Shown: positions 22,240 to 33,623 of the stretch, piece after piece
Numbering within the stretch: the stretch's first letter is position 1
Layout of the letters: each line of letters opens with the position of its first letter
Assembly: GCF_014839805.1 (NCBI RefSeq)
Contig: NC_051116.1
Span: forward strand, 2,728,001 to 2,792,000
DNA from: Manduca sexta
Taxonomy: Eukaryota > Arthropoda > Insecta > Lepidoptera > Sphingidae
DNA length: 64,000 nt
Direction of reading: 5' to 3'
Notes under the pieces: generated by a model
Database searches by the model: none
Told to the model about the DNA's origin: nothing
Seen by the model: only the letters and a program-made list of their open reading frames with translations
Made by a program: the position numbers and the translations under genes

Positions 22240-22420
22240 TTTATATCCGGTACGCACTGCATCTGATGGTAATTGGAGTTAGATCCAATAGAATGTCGAC
22301 TGACGAAAGATTTTTACCCCTCGGCAGTCGACACAATTATGCAGGCATATTGAAACCAGATATACACAGGCTAGTCCCGGAACGCGACACACTTACTTGG
22401 ACCACTATGGCGTGACAATT
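22240..22420 (-). repeat. Rep-1 copy, 5' part missing
   Basis: Reversed Rep-1 from its A/T tail to the complement of the GCCATAGTGG block; the GGTAGGATATAT start is lost. Confidence 0.65.
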
Positions 22421-22920
22421 TAGACTTGGATGATATTTAATTACTGCATCAACGCTTACTTGCATTATTGCAAATCATCTGTCAGCCGACTAAAGCATTC
22501 AATGTTCGATCAAAAAGTATAAGTCATCACAATTAATATCAAATATATTTTTTTAAAAGTCGTTCGACTAATAATCTCTCAGTGTGCTGCCGGTAGATTC
22601 GAAAGGTGCTACACTCAGCACGCGTCAGGCAGCTGTCTCGCGCGTGCTCGGAGTCTGCGTTTACACCTTGAGGGTCAAGGCATGAGCTGTGGAGATGGCG
22701 TGGCGTCTAATAATTTAATTTACTCTTTGAGTTGTACTCCTTTGTGATCTGGATGTCTACTCATTCGCCCATGCTTTTGGTGCATGATTTACAGGGCATT
22801 CATTGCTCGTTAGCTTTTAGTTTTTCATTGTTGCCTTTGGTGCCCATCACAAAACGGCCCAGTGAAGATCAGCGCTGGGTATCAGCATATGCCATCGATA
22901 TATATGTACTGCGTACTAGA
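22421..22920. other. No recognised gene; GC-rich patch
   Basis: Positions about 22570-22705 are GC-rich with words such as CACTCAGCACGCGTCAGGCA and GTCTCGCGCGTGCTCGG. They carry no clear frame. An open frame at 22732-22998 runs into SINE-A and is not credible. Confidence 0.35.
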
Positions 22921-23136
22921 TTTGTGAATTTATCGTTCGCTTTAACGGTGAAGGAAAACATCGTGAGGAAACCTGCACATCTGAGAAGTTCTCTATAGGA
23001 ATTTCGAAGGTGTATAAAGTCTACCAATCCGCACTAGGCCAGCGTGGTGGACTAAAGCCTAATCTCCCTCAGTAGTAGAGAAGGCCCGTGCTCAGCAGTG
23101 GGCAAGTATATAATACAGGGCTGATATTATTATTAC
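22921..23136 (+). repeat. SINE-A copy, head missing
   Basis: Starts at TTTGTGAATTTATCGTTCGC and runs to the ATT tail with few changes, so it is a relatively young but 5'-truncated copy. Confidence 0.8.
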
Positions 23137-23714
23137 TAGATTTGTTATTTCGAACATTCACTGTGTTCAACTGAATTGAACTGCAATCCATTCAAACTGA
23201 CTTTAATATGATCAATATTGACAGCTTGTGGTTGTGTACGGAGTGGCGCTTATGATATAAGAACTCGAGTCTAAGTGTAACCTGGATTTGAATAAAAAAT
23301 ATTAGTAAAATAAGTAAAATTATTTGTTGTTAAAGTGAATAAATAGGTTATAATAGTGACGTTTTGTTTGCCATTTTAGTTTAAATTTTGAACAAATCAT
23401 TTATATAGACGTTTGTGTCTATAGAACATACGTCAATGGTATATGCTGAGCTAGAGTTGCTTTTGTGATAAGCAAATAGATTTAAGTTTTTTCTTTGTAA
23501 TTGTTATGTAATTAATATTGCTTGTTACAAATAAATATTTTCTTTCTTTCTTTCTTACATATATTATAGAATCTAGAGTAGTAATTAACAGCCAATTTTT
23601 TCTTAAACATTTGAAGTAAAATCTATAACTATCGGGTATACCATAGAGTTGCTCCAACACAAACGTCATAATTTTGATAACAGTTACAAAGTAACAAAAT
23701 ATGGAACTTTTTTA
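23137..23714. other. No recognised gene; TTTC microsatellite
   Basis: A (TTTC)n run of about 25 bp lies at 23530-23555. The remainder is AT-rich and non-coding. Confidence 0.4.
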
Positions 23715-24025
23715 TTTTATTGCCTTGAATGACTAGACGAGCTTGCCGTTCGCCTGATGGTAAGCGATACGACCGCTCATATACAGTAGAAACATCATCC
23801 AACACCTTAAATTATTTAATTATAAAGTATTGTTTGGCATTCCACTGCGCTCGCCATCCTGAGACGTGAGATGTTAAGTCTTATTATGTCCAGTAGTAAC
23901 ACTGGCTACAATTTCCTTCAAACCGGAACACAACAGTGACTACGCACGGCTGCTTGGCGGCGGAAATAGACATTTAGGTGGTGCCTACCCAGGTGGACTC
24001 TCACATATGAGAGACCTATCAGTAA
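23715..24025 (-). repeat. Rep-2 copy, full length
   Basis: Reversed, from the complement of the A tail to the complement of TCTCATATGTGAGAG at about 23998-24012. One of the best local copies. Confidence 0.85.
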
Positions 24026-24622
24026 GTAAACTAAACTTTTTTTCTACTAGTTATCCCACTCTAAACTGGTCGATACAATATCCTTTATCAAACATTTTGC
24101 GGAAACTATGTGGCTTTGTTTTTAACTATGTACTGGCATCTATTTGTCAATAAGCTCTAGAGGTATTAGTATATTATTAGTATTATTAAACAGTAACACT
24201 GAATTGTTTTCTGTCCTTATATTTATATCTTTGACAAAAATACTATATATACGTATGTAAAGTTGTTTGGTTATTACAAGTACCGAAATGTAGGTACATA
24301 ATTGAATATTTAGCATACAGATAAACCATTCAACCAATTTTAAATCTTAAACCCAATAAAGTTCACAGTTCACATTCGCTCGTCACTTGAAAACTAGTGA
24401 CAGTACCGTAATTTTAACAAAAACCTAATTATTTCAGAGATCACCTGTAGGGATGTCTTAGCTCCTTAAGGATGGCTCGCGGCTGTACACCTGCCTTATT
24501 ATTCCCTTTTTTACAAACACAGTGACAGACTAATGAGAGGTTTGTATTGCTACTGTGCTGATTAGTTAATTCTGGATAAATAGGGATATAATGGATATTG
24601 GAAACTAATAATAATATATATA
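24026..24622. other. No recognised gene
   Basis: AT-rich non-coding sequence. Confidence 0.4.
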
Positions 24623-24941
24623 AATAATATCAGCTCTGTATTATATACTGTCCCACTATTGGGCACGGGCCTCCTCTACTATTGAAAGGGATTAGGCTTT
24701 AGTCCACCACGTTGGCCTAGTGCGGATTGGGAGACTTCACACACCTTCGAAATTCCTATAGAGAACTTCTCAGGTGTGCAGGTTTCCTCACGATGTTTTC
24801 CCTCACCGTCAAAGCAAGCGATAATTCACAAAGAATACACACATAATTTTTAGAAAAGTCAGAGATGTGTGCCCTTGGGATTTGAACCTGCGGACATTCG
24901 TCTCGGCAGTCCATTCGACTACCAACTAGGCTATCGTCGCT
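24623..24941 (-). repeat. SINE-A copy, full length
   Basis: Reversed, with the AATAATATCAGCTCTGTATT tail end on the left and the complement of the TAGCCTAGTTGG head on the right. Confidence 0.85.
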
Positions 24942-25174
24942 TTTTATATTAGACACTGGTTTGGTAAATTTCTGAAAATGGAAAATGTATTAATGCAATC
25001 AAGGCTTGCACAACTAGATATGATTAACTCATAATACATCGTACCTTTAGAATTACAATGATACAAGTGTAAAAAACATTGTGTTGATTTTATAATCCAC
25101 AACATTTGAAAGAGATAAACTATCGAATGCCAAGTCGATGTTGCATTCGAGATTTTGTCACTATGAGATAACAA
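24942..25174. other. No recognised feature
   Basis: AT-rich; a reversed 76-codon frame has no recognisable feature. Confidence 0.35.
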
Positions 25175-25285
25175 AAAATTAAACCGCCTTCAAAAACCAC
25201 TCAAAACCAAAAAATAATTTCACATAACAGGTATATACTGGATACCAATTTTGGAGTCGGTGACTAATTAAAATTGCTAGTTAAG
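25175..25285 (+). repeat. Rep-7 fragment
   Basis: Shares AAAAACCACT, AATAATTTCACAT, GGATACCAATTTTGGAGTCG and GTGACTAATTA with the copy at 34555-34650. This is a dispersed non-coding family of unknown type. Confidence 0.5.
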
Positions 25286-25757
25286 CCAGATAAATACATG
25301 AAACAAATAAATGCAAATAATAAAAAAATAACATTCACGCCGAATCGATAACTTCCTTTTTAAAGTTAAAAAAGTTTTGGAACATCTGATCTAAAGCCAG
25401 GAACCTTTTAGAGCTAAGCAAATTCCGATATTCGCACGCAAACAGATCACAATCTGAAACCATACTTTTCCAGGCCATTCACACGAAGCCACAGCAAAAA
25501 CTAATGAAATTTATCTCAAACTAAAACCGTTTAAAAGACATTGACGGCCGCGCCGAGCTTAATTAAACAACAAAAAAATGGAAGTCGACAAATACAAAGG
25601 GTGGTAAAAATCCAATTAATCCGAGGGGTGGCACACTTAGGGTGGATCTGTCAATGGTTATTTAAGAACGCTTTTCTCCTGTTAATTCATTACGCGGTTG
25701 TATTTTTATTGAGCTGCTATTTCTGAATATGTAAATAGGGTACATGATATGGAACTT
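25286..25757. other. No recognised gene
   Basis: AT-rich sequence; a 61-codon frame at 25541-25726 has no recognisable feature. Confidence 0.4.
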
Positions 25758-26775
25758 CACTACATAGTATAAAACAAAGTCGCTTTCTCTGTCCCTATGT
25801 GTGCTGAAATCTTTAAAACTACGCAACGGATTTTGATGCGGTTTTTTTTAATAGATAGAGTGATTCAAGAGGAAGGTTTACATGTATAATAACATCCATT
25901 AAATAGTGGAGAAATACTGTTATTTTGTTATGTTATACCCGTGCGAAGCCAGAGCGGGCCGCTATGTTTTTATATACAACGTTCACAGGTTTTCTCTAGT
26001 GTATTTAGTATCAGCATTGCACCCGTGCGAAGCCAGAGCGGGTCGCTATGTTTTTATGTACAACGTTCACAGTTTTTCTCTAGTGTATTTAGTATCAGCA
26101 TTGCACCCGTGCGAAGCCAGGGCGGGTCGCTAGTATTGATATAATATGTAATCGATATTCCCTTTTTTAACGCTTCAGTAGGTAGTGTTTACTACCAAAA
26201 CCCATTAAAAATAATTTAATGATTGTTAATGAAGTAAACTAAAATATTAAAACCGTGATAAAATCCGAAAAATAATTTAATTTTAATGTAATATTTTTTG
26301 TCTGTCTCCAATAAGCAAAACCAAGCATAGACTAAGAGATATGAATATCGATAGTAAAATGAATTTTGAGCTTAAACATATCTAGCATTCTGATATCTGA
26401 ATCTTCAAAAACTTTTGTACAACTGCGAACTTATAACAACCATGTTAACTTGCTTCGTTATTATGTTTATACGAAACTAGCGACCCGCCCCGGCTTCGCA
26501 CGGGTGCAATGCTGATACTAAATACACTACAAAAAAACTGTGAACGTTGTAATAAAAACATAGCGGCCCGCTCTGGCTTCGCACGGGTATAACATAACAA
26601 AATAACGGTATTTCTTCACTATTTAATGGACGATATTATGCATATAAACCTTCCACTTGAATCACTCTATCTATTAAAAAAAACCGCATCAAAATCCGTT
26701 GCGTAGTTTTAAAGATTTAAGCATACAAAGGGACATAGGGACAGAGAAAGCGACTTTGTTTTATACTATGTAGTG
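25758..26775. mobile_element. 1018-bp foldback of two head-to-head Rep-5-like units
   Basis: Left arm 25758-26134 (377 bp) and right arm 26476-26775 (300 bp) are inverted copies. The outer ends match exactly (CACTACATAGTATAAAAC and its complement), and so do the inner ends (GGCGGGTCGCTAGT and its complement). The left arm has three copies of an 84-bp unit beginning CCCGTGCGAAGCCAGAGCGG (25938, 26022, 26106); the right arm has two. This accounts for the length difference. The 341-bp spacer has no gene. The arms carry LINE-tail words (CAACGGATTTTGATGCGG, ACAAAGTCGCTTTCTCTGTC). Confidence 0.8.
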
Positions 26776-27182
26776 ATAGTATAATGGATGAAACATTTCA
26801 AGTCAAAGGCTGGTTAATTTACTTGCTAATAGGTTTTCGTGAGATCTTACTAATAAATGCGATAGTTTGGGAATGTTTAGATGCTTGTTAGAAATAATAT
26901 TAATAAATCTTTTTTTGAAATAATAGCTTTTTTTAAATACAATGTTTGTAAATATCTGCATTAGTTAATGTAGTAAAAATAATGAAATACTATAGGTGAA
27001 ATGAAAAATACGGATAAATTCAGAGAATGTTTTTTTTATCATTGAGCACTTGTTTTACATGAGTTGACATAAGACATTTATGTTTTTAATTTTTAAATTA
27101 TATTAGAACAAGAGGTTCTACAACAGTTAATAAAAACGATAAATGGATTTAGATGGAGTTTCGCACAAAAACCGTACACATC
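26776..27182. other. No recognised feature
   Basis: AT-rich non-coding sequence. Confidence 0.4.
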
Positions 27183-27373
27183 TTTAACACCGAAGGGGTA
27201 GGCAGAGTACAATCAGAGCACCCACTTTTCGCCATGTGTGTTCCATCCCATGATGTGATTGGAGGCGAGCCTATCGCCATATGTGGCATAAATTCCATAC
27301 TCCGGACTGATACTCAATAATAATGTCCAATATCCCTTTCCTCGACCAGGAATTGAAACCTGAGACCTCAGAG
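27183..27373 (-). repeat. SINE-B copy, degenerate, head truncated
   Basis: Reversed, from the ACCGAAGGGGTAGGCAGAG end to the B-box complement; several substitutions and a small insertion are present. Confidence 0.7.
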
Positions 27374-27769
27374 TTAACTAGGTAAAATGCATTTAGAAAT
27401 ATACAATGTATTGTTTATTTCTGCATATAAGAAACATTGTGCAAGTGAATGACATTATAGCCAGTGTGGATAAGACGTTAGACGTCCAAAGATGACGAGA
27501 TCAGGGCAATACCCATGTGGAAGACGGGTAGACGGTTGCATCAACTAAATGCTCAAAACTAATAACAGTCGATTAGTTGAAAGGTGTTTCTATAAATTGC
27601 TAAACTAATCAACTCTTGCGTATTTACCAATTTAAAGGATTTCATGAAAACAAAATTGTCAATTTCAGTTATTTTATTTCACGTGTCTTTATTTATTTAT
27701 CTAAGACAACCAGTAGTTGTTACAATATTGCTTACACTTAAAAGAAAAACATTATAATAAAATACTAGC
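27374..27769. other. No recognised feature
   Basis: Contains a weak Rep-2-like phrase (ATTATAGCCAGTGTGGATAA, about 27450); otherwise unassigned. Confidence 0.35.
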
Positions 27770-28022
27770 TTTTGCTCGCGACTTCGACCGCGTGAAAGAG
27801 TTTTCTGTGATACATTTTTTCCGACTTACTTGATATGTATCGTTATATTATGACCAAATTACACAAAGTCATTATAAATTGTAGCTGATGTGTTATTCTG
27901 ATGTATAACCAATATTACTGTAAAGTGTCATTTAAATCAGATCAGTAGTTTTTTCGTGAAAGAGGAACAAACATACATACATCCATCCTCACAAACTTTC
28001 GCATTTATAATATTAGTATGAT
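27770..28022 (+). repeat. Rep-6 copy
   Basis: Begins CTAGCTTTTGCTCGCGACTT and passes CGCGTGAAAGAG, GATATGTATCGTTATATTAT, AATTACACAAAGTCATTATA and TTTCGTGAAAGAGGAACAAA to CTCACAAACTTTCGCATTTA then ATAATATTAG. A reversed copy lies at 49803-50060. It looks like an RTE-type LINE tail. Confidence 0.65.
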
Positions 28023-28564
28023 ATCATCCCTATAGTAATAGGTTCAGCTGGTATAGTAACAAAAAGATTATCCAGGTATATTAACACATATAATTCCACC
28101 ATAGATATCAACATCCTTCAAAACAAGCAGCAATCCATACGTCTATTATATTGAGCAGAGTGTTAGGGGACAGGTTTTACGTACACGGGGAACAACAGGG
28201 AGACTGGATAACCTCTTCCTTGAATGTATCAGGGCGGGTGGTCAATAAACCCGAGCAAAAAAGCTCGAGTCAGAGAAAACTCTGAAAGTTGATGTATGAT
28301 ATGATTAGTATTATAAGAGTAACACCTTCTCAAAGCTACAACATGTCAACTGAAAGTCTTAAACACTTTGTCAGGCTGCGCGAAGCCTTATTGCAGTCAG
28401 GACATGTACTGTGTTTAATTAATATTAAATTAATTGTGGTCTATGTTCGGCCAATTAATAAATTCTCGGTCAGTGGAGTTAAAGGGGTTTTAGGTCGTTC
28501 AGCTATGATGTGATTGATTTGATTTGATTGTAACAGCGTTTATGAAAGAAAATTATTATATAAT
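28023..28564. other. No recognised gene
   Basis: Mixed composition. A frame at 28289-28513 (74 codons) has no recognisable domain. A GATTT repeat closes the stretch near 28510-28530, suggesting an unclassified retroposon tail. Confidence 0.35.
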
Positions 28565-28772
28565 TATTTATGAAACTAGCTTTTGCTTGCGTGAAGGAGT
28601 ATTCCGGGATAAAAGTCCCGCGATATATTTTCCCGGGATAGAAAGTAGCCTATATATTGCCCAGGGTCTTAAACTATCTACATACCAAATTTCATAAAAA
28701 TCCGTTCAGTAGATTTTGAGAAAATCGATACAAACAGAAAAGGGGACTTTGTTTTATAATATGTATAGATGA
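28565..28772 (+). repeat. Rep-5 copy, full length
   Basis: Starts GAAACTAGCTTTTGCTTGCG and ends GACTTTGTTTTATAATATGT; closest to the copy at 3835-4035. Confidence 0.75.
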
Positions 28773-28975
28773 GTATTATCACTCTTGCTACTGGCCCTTA
28801 CAAGATTCTTAAATCCAAAAACACTCCATTTACAAACCACTAAATTCTTCCATCCTTCCCACGTCATTGTGAGGTTAGCGCTATACTTTCAGGCTTGTTG
28901 CAAACAATTTGGTTCCTTTTATTAACCGCCTCAAAAAAAGGGAGTTTAATCAACTTGTGTATTTTAAAAAAAATC
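28773..28975. other. No recognised feature
   Basis: Non-coding spacer. Confidence 0.35.
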
Positions 28976-29130
28976 TATGACATTGTGATCCCATTCAGAA
29001 TGATCTTATCCCTGGCAAATGGTTTTAAAATGACCTACTCAAGACCGAAAACATCCTTGATATGGTGATCCCCAGTTCAAATGATCCTGTTCCTTTCAAA
29101 TGGTTAGATAATGACCTAACCTAGACCCAA
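28976..29130 (+). repeat. Diverged two-copy direct repeat, about 80 bp
   Basis: Copy 1 (about 28976-29053) and copy 2 (about 29057-29130) share GTGATCCC, AATGATC, CAAATGGTT, AATGACCTA and AGACC words in the same order. No frame is conserved across both. Confidence 0.55.
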
Positions 29131-29357
29131 ACCCTGCACTTTTATACATTGCCACTTAACCATAGATGTGTTGTGTAATAGCATACTTTGAAAAGACTAA
29201 TTATTCCCCCATAAAACACTTTAGATAGAAGACAATGAGGAAACATAAGGGGCGATTCCAATTAATTCGTATGAATGAAGAACGCGTAAATTTCAGCCGT
29301 CCTTTTGTTGGCTTGCGGTGCCGATCCGCACTGTCTGTTTGATAGTCCTGAATATAT
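29131..29357. other. No recognised feature
   Basis: Non-coding spacer before MITE-2. Confidence 0.35.
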
Positions 29358-29598
29358 CGCACTCTTACTAAAATAATGACCTATTCCAAAATTGCCAATT
29401 TGTGGGAATCATGAACAACCAATTTCAGTTTGCGACCTTTTAGTTTGTTCTCTTTTTTTCATGCAATAGGTTTCATATTTTACCTATCTTTCAGCTAAAC
29501 TTAAAAAATTGGTAGCAAACAGCAAACAAAAATGAGTTTTCCGACGACTGCCACAAATTATCAATTTTGAAATAGGTCATTATTTTAATAAGAGTGCG
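29358..29598. mobile_element. MITE-2, 241 bp with about 46-bp inverted ends
   Basis: Left end CGCACTCTTACTAAAATAAT and right end complement CGCACTCTTATTAAAATAAT continue as inverted repeats for about 46 bp with only a few mismatches. TAT flanks both ends (29355-29357 and 29599-29601), a possible 3-bp target duplication. No transposase is present. Superfamily is not certain. Confidence 0.7.
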
Positions 29599-29636
29599 TA
29601 TTAGGTAGGCCGCACTTTAAAATAAAACTATTTTGA

Positions 29637-29800
29637 TTTTACCGCGGCTTTTACATTACAATAATCTCCTGACGTTTCGAAGACTGCAGCCTCCGTGGAA
29701 CCTTCGAGAAAGTCAGGAAAATTATGATATTAAAACTGCAATAGAATCCGCAAAATATTTTATTTTAATGTCTAACATTCGCGTAAACATAATAAATCAT
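29637..29800 (+). repeat. Rep-8 copy
   Basis: Contains CTCCTGACGTTTCGAAGACT, CAGCCTCCGTGGAA, then AGGAAAATTATGATATTAAA and ATTTTATTTTAATGTCTAAC. Fragments recur at 26240-26290, 35884-35935 and 59746-59800. A non-coding dispersed family. Confidence 0.5.
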
Positions 29801-29960
29801 TATGGTTGCACTTTATGGTCAAGATTTGGCTGATGAGAGATGTTTAACCCTCGCCAGTCGCCACAATTATGCAAGTTTACAACCAGTATATGTACTGGCT
29901 GATCCTGGAACGCGACACACTTTCGTGGGGAATTGTGGTTTTACACCCCGTGTACAATAA
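29801..29960 (-). repeat. Rep-1 fragment
   Basis: Reversed, covering the AGTCGCCACAATTATGC to TACACCCCGTGTACA region; both ends are worn. Confidence 0.6.
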
Positions 29961-30717
29961 TTTATATCTGATCTTATTTAATATGTATTTTAATATTTTT
30001 TTTCTTAGACGCCTACGATTGGTAGTCGGTACTTGCAGGCAAGCAAAGGAAGCAGTGGCTTGCTACACAGTCTACAAGCATTTCTTAGTTTGAAGGAAAT
30101 TTACATTGAAATACGGTAAGGCTCAACATCTATTTGATATTCTGGCTGGTTTTATTAACAATCAATGATGGCGTTTAGATCACCAAATCAACGTGCTAGT
30201 CTGTGCATTCCAATATAGAATAAATTGCAGTAAAGATGACGAGTGAACGTGACCAAAGCCTTTGTATCTAGAAGTCATATATTTGCCAGATGAATTCAAT
30301 TAACATCAATGAAAACAATAACATTGAATTATCGCACGGTCCCAAAATAATTAACAGACTTAACCATCCTAAGACCCCAGCCTGAGACACCAAACAAACG
30401 TCAATTCGAAACAAAACTGAAACTCCTCATTACCATACAAACAGCCGACCTGACCCCACCGCGCCCAGATCCCGGACCCCTCAGCCAAGGCCGCGGCACC
30501 GTGTCAAATTTCGCTTAACTCCGCAATAATTAGCATACATAATTAACACGCACGCATCATAAGTGGGTCTAATGAAAGGTACTTCATTCATTACCAGTCA
30601 TTACTAAATCAATATATACGTAGACACGACTATAATATGCAAATTCTATATGTAAGATGACGTGTGGCACGAGACACGAGATTTTAGGAAATGCCGAAAG
30701 CCAATATAAGTCCGCGT
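29961..30717. other. No recognised gene; GC-richer patch
   Basis: Positions about 30435-30540 are GC-rich and unique-looking (CCGACCTGACCCCACCGCGC and CCAAGGCCGCGGCACCGTG). There are no splice sites or long frames there. It could be a conserved non-coding element or an unrecognised exon. Confidence 0.35.
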
Positions 30718-31094
30718 ACTGGGAGCGTGGTGTGACGCGAGGGCCGGTGGAACAACGAGCTGGCGGGAGTGTATGAGAGCTCAGGAGCGAATGTGAGACC
30801 ACGTACAGGGAGCGTGGTGCGACGCGCGGGCTGGTGCAGCGACGAGCTGATAGGAGTGTATAAGAGCTCTGGAGTGAGTGTGAGACCACGTACAGGGAGC
30901 GTGGTGTGACGCGCGGGCCGGTGCAGCGACGAGCTGACGGGAGTGTATGAGAGCTCAGAAGCGAGTGTGAGACCACGTACAGGAAGCCTGGTGTGATGCG
31001 CGGGCCGGTGGAACGCCGAGCTGACGGGAGTGTATGAGAGCTCAGGAGCGAGTGTGAGACCAAGTAAAGCGAACGTGGGAAAAGGTGCGGGCGG
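30718..31094 (-). repeat. 87-bp minisatellite array 2 (about 4.5 units, reversed)
   Basis: Same unit as arrays 1 and 3 but more diverged (for example GGTGCAGCGACGAGC where most units have GGTGGAGCGACGAGC). The 87-bp spacing is kept between 30740, 30827, 30914 and 31001, and a last worn unit ends near 31094. A 172-codon reversed frame passes through it only because the unit lacks stops in that frame. Flanking bases do not match those of the other arrays. Confidence 0.92.
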
Positions 31095-32639
31095 TGGAGC
31101 AACGAGCGATAAAGAATTTTTTTTTATGTATCAGAGGCCGCAGTCAACACTGGAGGAAATCTGCGAAAGAGATACTGGAATCTCTCGTTTAGCGAATGCA
31201 GAAACCTACAGGAAAGTTTGGAAATCTGGAGGCAGGAAGTGTGATGGAAGGAATGGAACCCACTTATGATGGGTAGAGGGGAAACGGCCAAGAAATATTC
31301 GCAAACCCTCGCAGGCCTTAATATGTAGTTACTACCATGAGATATACACAATGAACTGTTGCCTAGGGCCTCGGCAAATGTTCGAAATTCGGTGTGGAGA
31401 TCGAGCTCACAAAATTAAGGGTGGGTTAGGGGGTGATGAAGGTCGATAATGAATCTTCCCCGCGAGAGCTTACATCTTGCTCTATCATTCATAATCTTGT
31501 ATTAGACGGTGGCTCGGTAACGTGGCTCAATTTCAAGCCGTTCCGATATAATATGGATAATTATCATTGATTCTATAATCATAGCTAAATTGGTGTAACG
31601 AGGAAGAAATTCCTGTTTAAATGGCCAGAATAAGTGGGTAATGATTATCATTTTTGCTTGTTGTTATCCTCCAATCTACTTTCGCGTAGTCGTATTGTAT
31701 TATGAAATAAATATTTATTGTAGGAGTACATGTTTTTACATTATTTACCTTATTGTATTATTTGACTTAGCTGGTTTAGTGGCATCTTTTCTTTACCTAT
31801 ATTTTCCAGAAGATATTGTATTTCGGAATAAACTGACAAACATTGCATCTAAAATTTTGTAGTCATGTTTTGTATTATTTTTCTTTTATCCCGCACGTGC
31901 CTTAATTGAAGCACTTAATAAATGTCTCGAAGTAAAATTCTTTACAATTCCAATAGACAATGCAAGGGAAACTCATTCCCACACACAAAAGCGTTTCAGA
32001 ATTTAAATTTTATATCTAGTTTATGTTTTTTAGGCAAAGGAAACTATCGCAGCGAGGCGGCACGATTCCAGCGCCCGAGCGCGGCCATTCAAAGAATTCA
32101 AAACGGTTAACGAAAAAAAAACCTTCGCATTCGAAATTCAAACAATTAAAAACTCATTCCGAATGAAAGCCGAGCGATCGCCGAGTGGAATAGGTATACC
32201 TACGTTACAGATTTGAATTTTATTGTTTTAAGAACACGGGAGCTAAATTTGAAATTTCGAATGAGTTCCATTTTTGTAATTTTTAACGGCTGTATGTGTA
32301 GTTGGCTTGATGAGATTGTATCTTCGGTTTTGTTTTGAGTTTTGAAAATGGGCAAATCTGACCACCTATAAGGGTCGATACAGTAGACTACGGGCCAGTT
32401 TTATTGGGGTTTATTACCCAAAGGGTGCATAAGGAATATTATTCAAGTTTTGAGTCACATGCAGTTCAATATCGTTTGACACGGCATTCGACGAATATTA
32501 AAAAATATGAACTTAAAAGCGACTCACTTTTAGCTAGCTTTTTCATTTGAACTCGGTTGCCAATATCCTGAGATTTTGACACAGATGTTCCAAAAATATG
32601 AGTTTATTTTCAAAACTGCGATTTATTTACACCTTCAGT
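31095..32639. other. About 1.5 kb without a recognised gene
   Basis: Overlapping antiparallel frames at 31030-31351 are short. Positions 32040-32110 are GC-rich behind a TTTTTTAG acceptor-like sequence and might be an exon, but the open frame there is under 30 codons and gives no recognisable protein. Confidence 0.4.
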
Positions 32640-32760
32640 CATAATATCTATACGTATTATAGAACAAAGTCCCCAAAAGCTGTCTGACTGATCGATTTTT
32701 CTTAAAATCTACTGAACGGATTTATGTACGGTTTTTATTAAAAGATAATGCAAGTCTTAA
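32640..32760 (-). repeat. Rep-5 tail fragment
   Basis: Carries AGAACAAAGTCCCCAAAAGC and ATCTACTGAACGGATTTATG, reversed; resembles the fragment at 1745-1858. Confidence 0.55.
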
Positions 32761-32870
32761 CGACGGTTTAGGTTAATAGGTACATAACGGTTTTATGTAA
32801 ATTTACTGAAATATGAAAATTTTAATATGAAAATATGAAAAAAAAAATATGAAAAATGAAAAAAAAAAAA
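32761..32870. other. Simple A-rich sequence
   Basis: Short ATATGAAAA-type repeats, probably slippage products beside SINE-B. Confidence 0.5.
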
Positions 32871-33130
32871 TGCCTGGGTGGCATAGTTGTATTGCATGCC
32901 CGGTACAAGCAAGCACTCTGAGGTTCTGGGTTCGAATCCCGCGGCGGGCAAAGTTATATTTGGGTTTTTCTGCTCAGTATCAGCCCGGAGTCTGGAATTT
33001 GTGCCTGATATGGTAATAGGCTCGCCCGCTATCATCTGGGATGGAACATACTTGGCGAATAGTGACCTGGTTGCGCCTCTGCTTACCCCTTCGGGGATAA
33101 ATGCGTGATGTTATGTATGTATGTATGTAA
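32871..33130 (+). repeat. SINE-B copy, full length
   Basis: From TGCCTGGGTGGCATAGTTGT through the B-box-like GGGTTCGAATCCC to TTCGGGGATAAATGCGTGAT, followed by a TATG microsatellite. Confidence 0.85.
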
Positions 33131-33263
33131 GTATTGAAATATAACGATTAATGTTGAAGAGGTCGCGTGGTTGTACAAAATCTCGTGGGTGGGATTTACG
33201 CGGAATAATCTTTGTGACACACTAATTTCCTCGCGGGCGAAGCCGCGGGCACAGCTAGTAATT
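33131..33263 (-). repeat. LINE-tail-like relic
   Basis: Ends with CGGGCGAAGCCGCGGGCACA then GCTAGTA, the complement of the head typical of Rep-5/Rep-6-like elements. Confidence 0.45.
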
Positions 33264-33303
33264 TATAAAATGGTATTCTGCGAAAGAATACCATTTTATA
33301 GAA
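33264..33303. repeat. 16-bp hairpin at a SINE insertion junction
   Basis: TATAAAATGGTATTCT (33264-33279) and its exact complement (33285-33300) flank a 5-base loop. The right arm is filler between the target-site duplication and the SINE-A start. Confidence 0.8.
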
Positions 33304-33623
33304 GCGGCGATAGCCTAGTTGGGTGTGGAACGGACTGCGAAGACGAATGTCCGCAGGTTCAAATCCCAAGGGCACACACCTCTGACTTTTCTAAAATCAT
33401 GTGTGTATTCTTTGTGAATTTATCGTTCGCTTTAACGGTGAAGGAAAACATCGTGAGGAAACCTGCACATCTGAGAAATTCTCTATAGGAATTTCGCAGG
33501 TGTGTGAAGTCTACCAATCCGCACTAGGCCAGCGTGGTGGACTAAGGCCTAATCCCTCTCAGTAGTAGAGGAGGCCCGTGCTCAGCAGTGGGCGAGTATA
33601 TAATACAGGGCTGATATTATTAT
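33304..33623 (+). repeat. SINE-A copy, full length, with 12-bp target duplication
   Basis: One of the best copies here. TATTCTGCGAAA occurs at 33274-33285 and again at 33624-33635, right after the ATT tail. Eighteen extra bases separate the left duplication from the SINE head. Confidence 0.9.

Noticed and set aside
22732..22998. An 88-codon frame
   Set aside because: Its second half is SINE-A sequence (the text after 22921), and the first half has no recognisable protein feature.
30584..31102. Reversed 172-codon frame
   Set aside because: Same cause: it is array 2 read through plus a short flank.
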